Positions 23,586 through 34,948 are shown, numbered from the stretch's first letter. The stretch: DNA of 64,000 nucleotides from Cylicocyclus nassatus (GCA_958299035.1 CATQJL010000001.1:16628305-16692304); one strand, 5' to 3'. Notes: generated by a model not told the origin, from the letters alone. Numbers and translations: made by a program.

Positions 23586-24644
23586 TTACTCACATGCAGG
23601 CAGTGACCTCCTCGGAATAATCTTTTGGGATATGGTTATTTCGAGGGCCAACTCTCGCCAGAAATCCTGAAATTTTTAATGAATAACATTACAAATGTAG
23701 TAAATTGTGCTGTGTGGTTGTTGTGCTTACTAGCATCAAATACATGTCTACTGTGTAGCAAGGTCCCTGCTGTGCTCATACGTAAAGCTTGTCCCATTTG
23801 TCAGGATTATAGCTCTGAAATTTTGGAGTACAGGTTTGTTAATAGCTAGCACATTTACCTGAATAAATAAAGCTGTCACGAAGTTATTGCAAATTTTTTC
23901 CTCTCTTCTATCTGCGTCTTTAACCTTGCCGTAAAGATCATCTAGGTCCACTTTCACATCTACTCCTTCTATCAGTTCCATAGGTGGCAAATTTTTTTCG
24001 TTGCGGCCAGGCCATAAATATATGTGTTTCTAATTCTACCAAGCATTATGTACATCTGGCAAACATAACAACATTATTCGTCTTTAAACAGGCAGTCCTG
24101 TTAAATAAGAAAATTAAGTATTTTATTGAGATGTACAAGCCGCACCGTGATTGCGTTCAAAGCAAACACGCCAGAGGAGGTCCGTGCGAGGCCCTAACTA
24201 TGGGGCGCTTTGCTGATAAAATGTAGATGAGAGCGAGTTTCGCAAGGCACATGCGCAGCGATGCTATCTGGTCCGCTCGCATTTAGTCGCATTCAGTGCA
24301 AGTAGGGTGAGGCTTGTGCATTGGAAATAGGGTAGTTTGCAAACCTCCAAAATAATTGCCTTGATAACGTGTAGGGCTGGGCGCATATCCTCTTCAATCT
24401 CAGTCGGGTAATTGTCCAACCACGCCGAAGACTTTGGATACTCTAAGATATCCCTTCTGATCAAGCTCACCACCGCCTTTCCATAGTTGTTCTCCATGCA
24501 CTGAAACAATGCTAGGATTGTCAGAAAATGATATTGAATTATTCGATAATAATAGAATATTTAGAAAGCATCTATGAAACTTACTCTGAGTATTTGCTCA
24601 GTAGTTTCATGCAAAGGCATAGGGGTAGAGTCATTGGCAAACAT
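23586..24644 (-). CDS. Small spliced gene, unknown family, complete minus-strand copy
   Basis: Predicted exons on the minus strand: exon 1 24644-24585 (20 codons, donor GTAAGT), exon 2 from 24500 (acceptor TTGTTTCAG) to about 24321, exon 3 about 23970-23859 (donor GTAAATGTG), exon 4 23666-23586 (acceptor AAAATTTCAG, stop TAA). The reading is supported by conservation with the plus-strand copy at 36511-38461: EQILR|CMENNY against KQILK|CMEENY, and NFVTALFIQ|DFWRELALEIT against NFVTALLIQ|DFWWKLTFEIT. No signal peptide, membrane segment or known domain was recognised; the product would be about 140-150 residues and mostly helical. Oddity: the exon 2 donor found in the sister copy (CAG|GTACGAG) reads CAATGCAC here, so the normal splice is lost, and the start of exon 3 could not be fixed in either copy. 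It may be a recent pseudogene. Confidence 0.55.
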
Positions 24645-24919
24645 GGCAGGCACAATCCTATCCTATCCTTTCTATCCTTAATTCTTAGTTTTTCTACTCT
24701 CTTTCTTCCTAATTTACATAACACACAGTAGACCACTCGACTTTAATAAAAGTCTCTCGTCGTTTCTTCTTAAGCAATCTAATTGTTCTGCGAAATTACT
24801 ATCTAATAAAAGTGCTCAGTCATATTTCTTTAATATGCTGAAGTTAGCAGGTTGCTAATTTACTTCACTAATAATTTGCCTTTAGAAGCGAAAAAAATCG
24901 GTTCTTGTTTTGCTTTTAA

Positions 24920-25356
24920 AGGCAGTGTCCCGGCAGATTCGCGCTCTAGGCGATATAGGTGTGATGGAATTCCTGGTCACCATACTGACCTCCAGGCGCA
25001 GTCCGGCTGGTCGATGTTTCCCCTGGGCCGAGAAAAGGGCCCCTAAACCGGCGCGCGCAACCCTAATCGGCGCGCGCTCGGACGGCTTCCTTGTCTGTTC
25101 GGCGCAGGACCTCACGACCGCTCTCCGTCATTGTGCATGCTATCCAAAGCAAGAATTACAGGCGGCAGGGTCTTCGTGTGAGGACACCTCCCAACTTTAT
25201 ATAAAAAATCTCGTCCGAGCTGCTTTTTTGGAACTGGGTAAACGCCCCAAAATTGGCTTTTTCAGTCCGTTCAAAGCTCAGATTCGGGTTCTACGTGGAA
25301 AAAAGGCCTGAAACATGCAGAAAGGTGGAAGTGCGAAATCTGCCGGGACACTGCCT
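24920..25356. mobile_element. TTAA-targeted MITE, 437 bp, present only in the right arm
   Basis: Perfect terminal inverted repeats AGGCAGTGTCCCGGCAGATT are flanked by TTAA at 24916-24919 and 25357-25360. The left arm has the single uninterrupted TTAA at 22908-22911. TTAA duplication is the hallmark of piggyBac transposases, but the end sequence is not the usual CCC type. The interior is more GC-rich than the arm and encodes no transposase. Confidence 0.88.
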
Positions 25357-25542
25357 TTAAGTCGAAAATGGAAAATTGGATCCATCTTTAGTGCTTTTCT
25401 AAGTGAAATTTTCAAATGTAAAGTGCAGAAATTGCAAAGACTTGCATCGCTCGACAGATTTAGTCTGTCCTTTTCTTCTATTGCGAGTCTTGAGTTACAA
25501 AGCCATAAACTACAGGCTGTATCAACCAGCAGTCCCGCACTA

Positions 25543-26357
25543 TTAGGCTGGAAACTAAGTTTTGCAACTGGTTTCATAACTTCACTCTCATTCAACATGG
25601 CGCACTCAAACTTTGGCATTCTGTAGAATGCAATGTGAGCTACAAGAGAGCACAAATTGTCTAAATTTTGAACACGAAATAGAAAAGTTTCAGGCGTTTT
25701 CCGAGAACTAGTGAAATTTGAGAATTTTTGGGGTTTCAAGCTAAAATGAAGCGTTTTGCAGCCTAGACCATGCGCAGTAATCCGGATTCGTCTGCAAATT
25801 ATTGCTGGAGGTTGACTCCTTTGGTCTATTAAGAAAGAAACAAAATTTAGGGACATGTCGAGATTTGGCGTCCTCATAAAGTCGAACGAGTCGATGTATG
25901 CAAGAGCTGCTGGGGACGACTGTCAGTGACTAAAGAGTCCGAAGCTCAAATTCCGCCGAGACTTTACATAGTAAGGTTATTTGACCTGCCAAACGCGAAT
26001 ATCACATTCATTTGTTGAATCAACGCCTTTTCCCTTGTTTAGGGTGAGACCCCATATCGTACACCCACAGTAATCCTACAAAAAAAAGCCCTTATCACGC
26101 AATTTCACTATCGTTTTCGTGATCAGCATGTCGGATAACACTCCTATGCCAAGTTTCAGCCAAATCCGTCAAACTTTGAATTTTCCCCCTTGGTACCATG
26201 CACCTACCGTAACCCTCACTGCGACGTCAGAATTTGGTAGGACATCAGCTGCGCTTGTAGCTTACGTAATAACCAACGCAGTGGCAAAATTTGAGTGCGC
26301 CATGTTGAGTGAGAGGGAAGTTATGAGACCAGCTGCAAAACTTAGTTTCCAACCTAA
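25543..26357. mobile_element. Mariner-type element (right-arm copy)
   Basis: Counterpart of 21912-22725 in the other arm, with the same ends and TA flanks. It was in place before the inverted duplication. Confidence 0.8.
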
Positions 26358-26403
26358 TATTATGCCTTGCGAGGACGCATAATCGCATATGACGTGCCTT
26401 AAC

Positions 26404-26657
26404 CAGGGCTCGGCACAGGTGGCTTATAAGCAAGCTGGATATCGTTTTTGGGACAGAAATCAAAGGGGGTTTCGTTTTTGTTGCCGAAAAGACACAAAGT
26501 TTACGACGTTTTTCTTGCTCGACCTTTCTTTTTTTTGGTTTTTTTTTTTGACCCTAGATTATGGTCTAGGGTCAAAGGAGACTTCGTAAAAATTCGCAAA
26601 GGTCAAGGGGGACTTCGTTTTTTGCATTTGTAACTAACCACTTCGTGCCAAGCCCTG
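26404..26657. mobile_element. hAT-type MITE (right-arm copy)
   Basis: Counterpart of 21614-21865, flanked by GCCTTAAC on both sides (reverse complement of the left-arm duplication). It also predates the inverted duplication. Confidence 0.85.
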
Positions 26658-26780
26658 GCCTTAACGCGTAGCAGAGTTCGCACGCGTCACACCGCACCGT
26701 CACGAGAGCGGCCGTAGGAGCGATGTCGCATAACCGATGCTGGTTGGTACCGCCTATATGTTCAAAATCACGTTAGACTA

Positions 26781-26866
26781 AGAGGCTGCATCGAAAGCAT
26801 GTTGAGACGCTTTCAAGTCCTTCTTGCCCGAGGTCTTATAGTCGTTCGAAAAAGCGGACAAAAATT
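26781..26866 (+). mobile_element. Mariner-type right-end fragment at the outer junction
   Basis: Starts with GGCTGCATCGAAAGCATG and continues to GCGGACAAAAATTTT, matching the last 85 bases or so of the family at 15727-16592 (AGCTGCATCGAATGCATG ... ACGGACAAAACTTT). It begins exactly where the right arm ends. Confidence 0.6.
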
Positions 26867-28624
26867 TTTGAAAAGCTGATATACACATACACCAAACCGA
26901 ACTCACTTTTAAAAAATTGGCTCTGTTTGCATTGCGATCTAACAAGTCGTGTTCCAAAAAGGGGCAGATCTTGGTATCACCCCCCGCATAGCTGCGCCAA
27001 TTTCAAGAGCTCACAAGTATATTCATTCATCGCTTTTCATTACAACAAAATCAATGGAAATTTAAGCATTTATTTATTGCAAATTAGCTTCAAATATAAA
27101 CTGTGATGAAGTTCAAACAAATTTTTACTGTGGTGACACAGTGATCATGTAGCAATTTCGTATGTATAAGTGGTACAACCCAAAGACTCGTCTAGGCTGC
27201 TACACGTTGAAAACCTTGCAAAATTTTTGGAGTCGGAGCGTCATGCTGCTAAAAAACATTTGAACCATTTAACAGCCTGGTAGTATAGGGATTGATCGCA
27301 GCTACCATTCATTAACGAGGCCCGACCGGAGGTGGATCTGGCAGTTTTTCTGCAAACGATAGCCCAGTCAAGAGCAAAAAAAGTGCGACGTGCTTTGATA
27401 GGAGCACATAATCAAGTTAGAATACGAAGATAAAAAGAAGACTAATAAAGCGAAAATAACACTAAACATGCGACAAACAAATCAACAGAATGTTCGCATT
27501 TATCGAAATAACGGCATGCTGTATCCGACGCACACTACCCCGCGTCTACTGCAGGATTGCTACTGCAATTCGAAATTTGCAAGGGCGTAAGTAAGGGAGG
27601 AAGAGGTTTGCGACGGCTTGAAAAGGTTCTTGATGTAGATGAAAGTTATGTGAAAATGCTGAGAAAATTGTAGGAAATGTAAGGAAAGTCATGGCTTTTT
27701 TCTTTGAGCACCCTGAGGTGGTTCATTGAGTAATTTCAGGCCAGCCTATCCACTGGGGACTGCCAAGACATTGATTCGTACAATTTTTCATAATTTATAT
27801 TGTTCCAACTCCCAACTGCGTATACTCACATCAAAACATTTTATTTGTTCATTTCGAGGCACAGATTCATCCCGCGTTTCGAAAAAGCTTTTTAGAGTTT
27901 GAAACTGTTGTTTTCGCAGACAAATGGGAAGCTAAAAATAGAAGACGGGCGAAATTGGCGGGGGAGGGAGTCGTATATATCGCATGACTTAAGACCGATG
28001 CATCAACATCCCTTTTGCGAAAGGGACCGCCACACAGAAAAGAGCTTCATATTTTGAAGCTCTGGACATCGGATTTCTATGTCTGTTCTTTCTCGCTGTC
28101 TATACATCAGCAAAGATGCATCCATCCCTTTTCTAGACATATTGAGCAGGAGCGAGAAGCTGTAGAAGCGGTATATTCCAGCTGTATGATCCCATGATGA
28201 CTTTTGGCGGCCGACCGTAGTTTGTTTGTAATTATTTTTCTTATTTAAACTTAACGAAAAGACCTCAAAATTTTACCGATCATTCAACTCAACCCTAAGC
28301 CTTAAGAACAGAAGAGTTGTCGAAATATGGGATTTTCGATAAAACCCAACCTTCGGCTTGTGGTTCATCGCAATTTTCATAGCTTGTAGATCGTTCTACT
28401 TAGCATTATTATGTCAGATAGTCAATACAACTTAAAGTGTTTCATTAATATGACCCATTGGTGAAAAATAAATACCATATTGGTATTCAGGACACCGAAA
28501 AACCCCTTGGGCCAAGGTTCTAATCTGAAAATTGCGGCAGGAAAAAATTTTGTTAAAGTGAGAGAGGGTGGGAAGAGGAGATCGGCTACGTTCTCGTGTT
28601 AATTAATTCTTTCATGTTTCGCAG
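26867..28624. other. Mostly unexplained; one hairpin
   Basis: No credible gene. At 28041-28063 a hairpin with a 9-base stem (AGAGCTTCA/TGAAGCTCT) lies in a 60-codon open frame (28015-28197). A block at about 27590-27655 reads LEKVLDVDESYVKMLRKL and stops, but the base pattern around it (GTAAGTAAG) looks like a donor, so it was not called. Confidence 0.35.
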
Positions 28625-29211
28625 ATTACATGTGGCTTATAAGCGATTCAACCTGAAAGTAAAGCATCTGCTGTGGTCCCGGTCCCTCGACAGCGCTTCA
28701 TGTTCTTAATCAGCTCCATGCAAAAGCCCCAAAAATGGTAAAAAGAAGGAGAAAGTGAAGCTGAATGCTGCCTTCAAGCCGCAATTGTTTTAAGAATCTC
28801 ATCAGCTTATCTAGCTTGCTCATCTCATTAACAGACTAAAATGGTGAGAACTTTTAGAATGAAAGCAAAGACTTTTGATCCATATTTAACCTCATCGCGC
28901 CTTATCAAGCCTTTCTTTTGATTACAAAAACTGTGTGTTTTGACAAATATCTTGTTTGGTTCAGTTAACGCGTATGCAATAATTTTTATTTAGAGCGGAA
29001 TCTCACGTATTCCATTTTCAATATGACTTTGTTATATTGCAGAGAAAACTTTCGGGAAAGTGCCAAAAGGGCAATACATCAAGTAAAACCAGAAGAGGAA
29101 GAAGATGCCGGAAACAGAACTTTACAAGAAGAACTAAAGGAAGACGTAGTAGATCTTATTGAAAGAATGATACACCTATATGCAAAGATTGAAGGCTTAC
29201 TCCACAAATGA
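28625..29211 (+). CDS. Candidate 3' exons of an unidentified gene
   Basis: An exon opens at 28625 after a strong acceptor (CATGTTTCGCAG) and reads LHVAYKRFNLKVKHLLWSR to a TAA at 28707-28709; the same frame continues open with SPKNGKKKEKVKLNAAFKP to a second TAA at 28791. A further exon runs 29043-29211 after TTATATTGCAG: ENFRESAKRAIHQVKPEEEE, then a helical stretch DVVDLIERMIHLYAKIEGLL and a stop. A poly(A) signal AATAAA follows at 29238-29243. I do not recognise the family. The two exons may belong to one gene or two; the in-frame TAA in the first is unexplained. Upstream exons were not found. Confidence 0.4.
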
Positions 29212-29237
29212 TAGTTGTTGCAACTTCATTCTTTTTC

Positions 29238-29243
29238 AATAAA
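29238..29243 (+). terminator. Poly(A) signal
   Basis: AATAAA lies 27 bases after the stop codon of the exon ending at 29211, the spacing expected of a short nematode 3' UTR. Confidence 0.5.
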
Positions 29244-31974
29244 GTCTCTCTTGTCATAGAGTTTGTGCAGTGTGGGATATTGTATCTCTTGTAGTGGTTC
29301 AGCTGTTTTGAATGTTTATTAGATAGAAATAGAACTACTACACACCTGCTCTTTGTGGGCTACAGAAGACGACTCTGGCGTAGGGCTGACCCCTTGAAAA
29401 GGGCCGCCTCTTCGCCAAACACTATTGTGCTATTTGCTCATGATAATGCTGAGAACAGCGAACATACAACAACAGCTAGGTTTGAAGGTTCTGATACCAG
29501 ATCAAAACACTCCGGCCCGCACAAATACCAGCAATGTAACAACAAAATAATAAGTGTAATGGCGAACAAATTGGGTTCATCGAATTCTTCTTACTGATGG
29601 CTCTTTCCTTGCCCACTTTCGGTTGCAATAAAGTTGGTTCTCGCCCATCTCGCTTGCAGTTGATTCGATCCTTGCCCCTTTTGCTTGCATTTGAAATAGT
29701 TGTTGATCAGGGGAGTAGGCGACTGAGAGGAATGCAAGGCTGGAGGGGAAGGGTTGACAATGACGAAGGGTAAAAGGCAATGAAGAAGTGACAATAGGAA
29801 AAAATAAAGAGTGAAAAAAGTGAAGACTAGCCAAATACTATCAATTCGATACTACTTGACACTGATCTTACGGTACTGTTTTTAACCGAATGCGATAGCA
29901 TGCGGCTGCGCCGGGGCGAGAGGTGAACACTTTTTATACATATAATCGAGGCTTTTTGACGCTAATCATGACTTCTGCATAGTAGTATGGACATCACTCT
30001 GCCCATTGTGGTAACGTGGGACAAATAATGAGTGGTTTTTTACGCATCTGCTCTGGGGGGAGTGACAGCACGGTAAAAGACAAGTAAGAAGTAGTGCGAT
30101 GGAGAAAAAGGTCAAAGAGGAAGGGCGTGGAATATTTTTATAATCGAAGGGGGCTTCGTTTTGAATTCTCTCTGGTTTAGATGGGGTTAAGAATCGACGC
30201 CAACCCAATACAAACGCTGTTCAACTATTCCGCCTCTTCCCTCTTTTATGCCGCCTCCTCATCCTGTATAGACGTCGCAACTGCTTACCACTGCCTTTCC
30301 GATCCTATTTTTTCTTGCAAAATCAGCAATCAGTAGTTCCTGTTCCAATGTGCTTGTGCAAACGCGAGAATCCAATCTCTCCAGGGAAGGTCTTTTCACA
30401 ACGAAGAGGAAATGATATGACATTTTTGATGTGCAGATGCGCAACGGGAATTAGAACTACTATGAAAAATTGAAAAAAGTCTTGTGAACCGATGGCGTGA
30501 CAAACTTTTTGAAATAAGGTGGGTTGGTGCCCTTGGCGAGCCACATGAAGTGCTCAAAAAATGATAAAGATTATTAATCTACATTCACCTTATAAACTTG
30601 TTCAAAAATAGCCTCACGCTCCCCTGCGCTTACGCCCTTCCACCCCAGAATGTCTGAATGGAAGCAATGTGCTCTAAGCGGACGATGGTGCACGCCGGAC
30701 AAATCAAGTGTGTTTTTTCTACCTAATTTATATCATCATCTTGGAGGGCATGTCAAAATAGTGTTGCGAAGTCAAGGGGACATTTCCTAATTCTTATTGG
30801 AGCCTTGAGTACATAAGACAGTAATACATTTTTTGCACTCAAGAATAAGGGAGATAAGGTAAGAACTAAAAAACTGTCATGCATAACGAAGTGAAACTGC
30901 CCACATTTGAGGTACATGTATTAACAAAGAGGCATCTGCAATTTTATTTGAACAAAAATTTTTGACCTATTTCTTAGTAATTCTTTTGTTACTGAAACAA
31001 ATCATATTCTGCATTTTTAGGTAAACCAATTTTGCATAAGACTGACTTTTGAAATGGTTGTACCAATGGGTTTAGTTGCACTTATGGTTCAAAACAGCTC
31101 AATGACGTAGTGGATAACACAGTTCATAAAAAATTTATAAGCCAAAAATTCTATGTTTGACTAAAAGTCGTGTCAGATCAACTTCTGAAGGATAAGTGGG
31201 AAGAAGTCAGGAGCTCTTGATGTAAATAAAGCTTCAAATCATCAGCCATAGAAACATGCTAATCGTAATTACTATAGAAGCATTTAATTATAATCATAGT
31301 GCCATTTGCGCAGAAGGTACGCTGCAGTGCTAACCCCTTTAATAATGTCAAAAACGGATATAGTATTTAGTACTAAAGCTACGTGTCCGTTGTCCGTTGT
31401 CCCATCTTACATTGGAGAAAGAAGTGATAGGGCAATCAGTGACTTCTGATCTGTCTGCGTTTGTAAATCTGGCCTTCTTAATATGCACATCATTGTCTCC
31501 TCGGGGTCCAACGGTAGAGCAGTTGAGCGAAAACGGCAATCAAAATCTCTTGATCACAACCAGGTTCATGTCAATTCACTCCAGCCCAACAAGCTTTGGC
31601 TCTCAAGATAAGTAAATGCAGAGTAAGATAATACATTTCGATGTGAATTAGTTCGTCACAAAATAACGAAAGTACAACTGGTTACGATCATAATTCAGCT
31701 CTAAGAGGAGTTGGTAAGGATAGTCAGTTTGGTGACTTGTATCGACTTTGCTAAAGAAGGTAGAACGCTTTTCCTTCTTCCAGGTTGTTCTCAAAGAGAC
31801 AAAAAAATTTATAAGCAATATCAAAGGGAAAGGAGCTCGTTAACGTAAATCGTGAAGTGACGCGAACGAAGAGCAGGTGAAACACAACAAAGGCGAGGTG
31901 CTATTTTTTAGAGTGGGTACTAATCTTGAGACTGCTGAAGCAGTTTTGTGTTAGATTAATAAATATGTAAGTCC
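29244..31974. other. No gene recognised in 2.7 kb
   Basis: Short open frames on both strands, none with paired splice sites or a known motif. Around 30146-30180 a fragment (GGGGGCTTCGTTTTGAA) resembles the interior of the hAT MITE family. From about 31911 the sequence becomes repeat R1. Confidence 0.35.
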
Positions 31975-32508
31975 CCATCAGCACTATCCAAGAAAACGCA
32001 CTAACGGATTGGATCATATGGATAAACAAGGCACTCATGTATCTCTCAGTACATTTTTTCAGCATCATCACAATTTTCTGACTTCTGCCAGATTCTGAAT
32101 GCGAGATACTTCGCATTCCCTCAACGTACTTACTTTGTAAATTCCAAAATGATCAATACACAAGAATTATCTGCCGTTTCGCTGGACGCGCGATTTTGTT
32201 GCAATATTTTTTTTATCACATCATGGGGTTCTAATCAGTTCACGCTCCTTATCCGGTTCTCGCCTTATTGCCATGTAGCATAGGGTGACATTTGAAAGAG
32301 CAAAGTACGGAGAGTTGTTTGAGCATAATAATGTGGCTTGCTTCAAAAAAAACTAATATTACACATCTGTAAAATTAATCAAATCTGATATTACAGTAAC
32401 GAAAGAAATAGCAAAGGGTTAATCTTGCTCAAGCCCATCTCACTGCAATGTGAAGTTTCTCTTGACCTCTGGGAAGAAATGCATAAATTTTGTGTATTTT
32501 TGAAACTG
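31975..32508 (+). repeat. Left arm of a second inverted duplication (repeat R1)
   Basis: Reverse-complementary to 33208-33643; the arms start at CCATCAGCACTATC and end at the mariner end TTAGG. The right arm lacks about 100 bases present here (between GACATTT and AGTAACG). Reading outward, the same R1 sequence is found at 11.9-12.45 kb without the duplication. Confidence 0.82.
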
Positions 32509-33207
32509 TTAGGTTGGTGCAAAAGTTTTGTCAGTTTTTCCAATCCATCGTCAAACACGTTAGAACGAAAATAAACTAATACTCCAAAAAGTATCCGATG
32601 CAGAATTCCTTCCTCTTTCCAGCTGCTAAACTATCATTGTGTTTCTTTGCGAGAGTGACGAGGTATTTACTAGAAATTACAACCACTCGTTTTCACCATG
32701 TCCAACTAATTTTCAAACCACTAATTTTCAAAATTTTTGTATGAGACTTCTGGAGGAGCCCTAATAACCAGCAGATAGGACAAACCTTTTGCCAACAGAA
32801 GCAATTTCTTGAAGCCCTACAGCTTGGCTTTCAGAATTTCTACGATTTATTTTTTAAAGTAACCACATCTTACATTCAGCCTATTTTAACCTCGTAGAAC
32901 GTGAAATATCAAGCACTTGAGTCACCATTCGATGCAAATTTTTCTCCTCTTTCTAACACTTGTCTTTCTTTGCCGAGACAGGCGAAATATGTGGGAAAAA
33001 TCGCGGTATTTCTCAATTTTAGGAGTGCGCACTGACGTAACCTATGTGCGACTATTTCATAACTCTCAACAAAACACAATGGGAGTTTAGCCGCTAGAAA
33101 GGGGAAGAAATTCTGCATCGGATACTTTTTGAAGTGTTAGTTTACTTTCGTTCTAACGTATTTGACGATGGATTGGAAAAACTGACAAAACTTTTGCACC
33201 AACCTAA
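32509..33207. mobile_element. Mariner-type element with long inverted ends, 699 bp
   Basis: Ends read TTAGGTTGGTGCAAAAGTTT inward on both sides and the inverted match continues for at least 130 bases (TCGTCAAA, GTATCCGATGCAGAATT). The end sequence resembles Hsmar1 and hookworm bandit-type mariners (TTAGGTTGGTGCAAAAG, from memory). No transposase. Both ends abut inverted copies of the flanking repeat rather than a TA duplication of a simple site. Confidence 0.78.
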
Positions 33208-33643
33208 CAGTTTCAAAAACACACAAAATTTATGCATTTCTTTCCAGAGGTCAAGAGAAACTTCACATTGCAGTGAGACGGGCTTGAGCGATATTAACCC
33301 TTTGCTATTTCTTTGGTTACTCCAAATGTCACCCTATGCTACACGACAATAAGGCGAGAACCGGATAAGGAGCGTGAACTGATTAGAACCCCACGATGTG
33401 ATAAAAAAAAAATATTGCAACAAAATCGCGCGTTCAGCGAAACGGCAGATAATTCCTGTGTATTGATCATTTTGGAATTTACAAAGTAAGTACGTTGAGG
33501 GAATGCGAAGTATCTCGCTTTCAGAATCTGGAGAAGTCAGAAAATTGTGATGATGCTGAAAAAATGTACTGAGAGATACATGAGTGCCTTGTTTATCCAT
33601 ATGATCCAATCCGTTAGTGCGTTTTCTTAGATAGTGCTGATGG
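33208..33643 (-). repeat. Right arm of the second inverted duplication
   Basis: Inverted copy of 31975-32508 (CAGTTTCAAAAACACACAAA at the inner end, ATAGTGCTGATGG at the outer end), with an internal deletion of about 100 bases. Confidence 0.82.
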
Positions 33644-33724
33644 ATTCTAAAGTCTGTCAATCTCATTTAAAAAATCATAGGGTCTCGGATTGAAAAAACT
33701 GACAAACTTTTGCCGACGACCTAA
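33644..33724 (+). mobile_element. Mariner-type right-end fragment
   Basis: Ends GGATTGAAAAAACTGACAAA ... GCCGACGACCTAA, the right-end pattern of the element at 32509, followed by TATAATCCGC, which is where repeat R1 continues (compare 12456-12470). Thus 32509-33724 as a whole sits between the two halves of R1. Confidence 0.65.
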
Positions 33725-34086
33725 TATAATCCGCTAAAACGCAGAAGGTACAAATCGTAGAGCTTTCAAAAAAAACTTCAATTATCAAAATTCAAGAAAG
33801 GCACTGATTGCACAATAGCTCTTTGGCAATGGGTCACAAAAGTCAAAATAAGTAGACTTCATTGGCTTCTTAAATTATAGCCAGCGTAAGATTGCAAAAC
33901 CTTGAAATCTGTTGAAATTCTTAAAAATTTTCAGATTCACGGCCATTTAGGCACAAAGCCATTTAAATGTTCAGACATGATAATTGCAAACTCAGTTTTT
34001 GAATCGTAGAGATTACAAGCCAAAAACCTCGAAAATTGAAGAATTACAAGAAATTGCATAAACTTGTCGCTGTAATCACAAAGATA

Positions 34087-34948
34087 GGCCCGTAGTAAAG
34101 CTCGGTCACGGGAGATGATCTCCCCCGAGACCCTCATATGAGGGTTTGTCGGGTGAGATGAGAACTGCCCACCTTTCCGTGGTATAAGTATGCAAGGTCA
34201 ACCTACAGGTGAGCTTCAGATGAAGCCCGGCAGGGAGATCAGCTCCCGACCGAGTCATCGGAGATGAGCCGGGCACGAGGTGAGGTAAATACTGTGCTAA
34301 AGAGGAGAGCACAGAGAAAACCTCTGTAAGTTGCTCCCGAGTAACTTACGAAACATCGCAGCTGACGTTCTTTTGCGGTGCAAAACTCCCAAAACTGCAC
34401 AATTTCGGGCGCCTAAGTGAGTGAGGATCGATGAACAGCTGATTGCGCGACGAAATCGAAAAAAAAAAGTTTTTTGTGCATTTTTCTTGCAGTTTTTGCT
34501 TGTTTTGCTTGTTTTTCTAAAAGAACCGCTTCAGATGACAAAAATGTAGATTTACCTTTCTATCCATTTTTCACCAAGTGTAATTTTCCTCGTATAAACG
34601 CCGAAACAATGTGTATTTGTTTTATCTTGTTGTTTGCTAGGTGAGATCTCTGATAGCTGCTATCGTCGATTTTTCGATAACGGCCGCTATCAAAGGTCGC
34701 CAGGCCAAGTTGCAAAGGTTGTGCCGCTAGCCGCACTCGAACCACGGCTATGCCGCTTGAAACGCATTAGTCTTATCCATTCGACTAGTATCGCACAAAA
34801 GACAGAAACGTTCCACCGTTGAAAACGTGATCATCCAGTAAGTGATCTGCTCGAAATCAATCGCTTCCCTGGCAATGTGCTGAGGCGCGATGAGATCAAC
34901 TCCGGTCCGCCTCAAGAAAGATGCCCTTATGGGGGTTTACTATGGGCC
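34087..34948. mobile_element. TIR element (PIF/Harbinger-like, tentative) with tRNA-like block, copy 2
   Basis: Ends GGCCCGTAGTAAA and TTTACTATGGGCC; flanked by ATA on both sides (34084-34086, 34949-34951). The uninterrupted site is in the other R1 copy near 12785-12797 (AAGATAGTTTTACG). Same internal plan as copy 1: paired GTAAGTTGCTC/GAGTAACTTAC, a GTGCAAAACTCCCAAAACTG block, a GATAGC...GCTATC stem and a minus-strand tRNA-like block. Confidence 0.8.
34722..34797 (-). other. tRNA-like sequence inside the TIR element, copy 2
   Basis: On the minus strand: A-box match TAGTCGAATGG, B-box match GGTTCGAGTGC about 44 bases apart; a four-base D stem (AGTC/GACT), an anticodon-like arm with TTTCAAG in the loop, and a T arm CCGTG-GTTCGAG-TGCGG. 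The outer GTGC and GCAC can pair. The acceptor stem is imperfect, so it is tRNA-derived rather than a proven tRNA. Confidence 0.45.

Larger units (their letters stand above)
24358..26780 (-). repeat. Right arm of the 5.3-kb inverted duplication
   Basis: Reverse complement of 21491-23467 plus one insertion (24920-25356). It carries exon 1 and most of exon 2 of the complete minus-strand gene and its upstream region, so this arm probably represents the original orientation. Its outer end at 26780 abuts a mariner right-end fragment. Confidence 0.9.
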
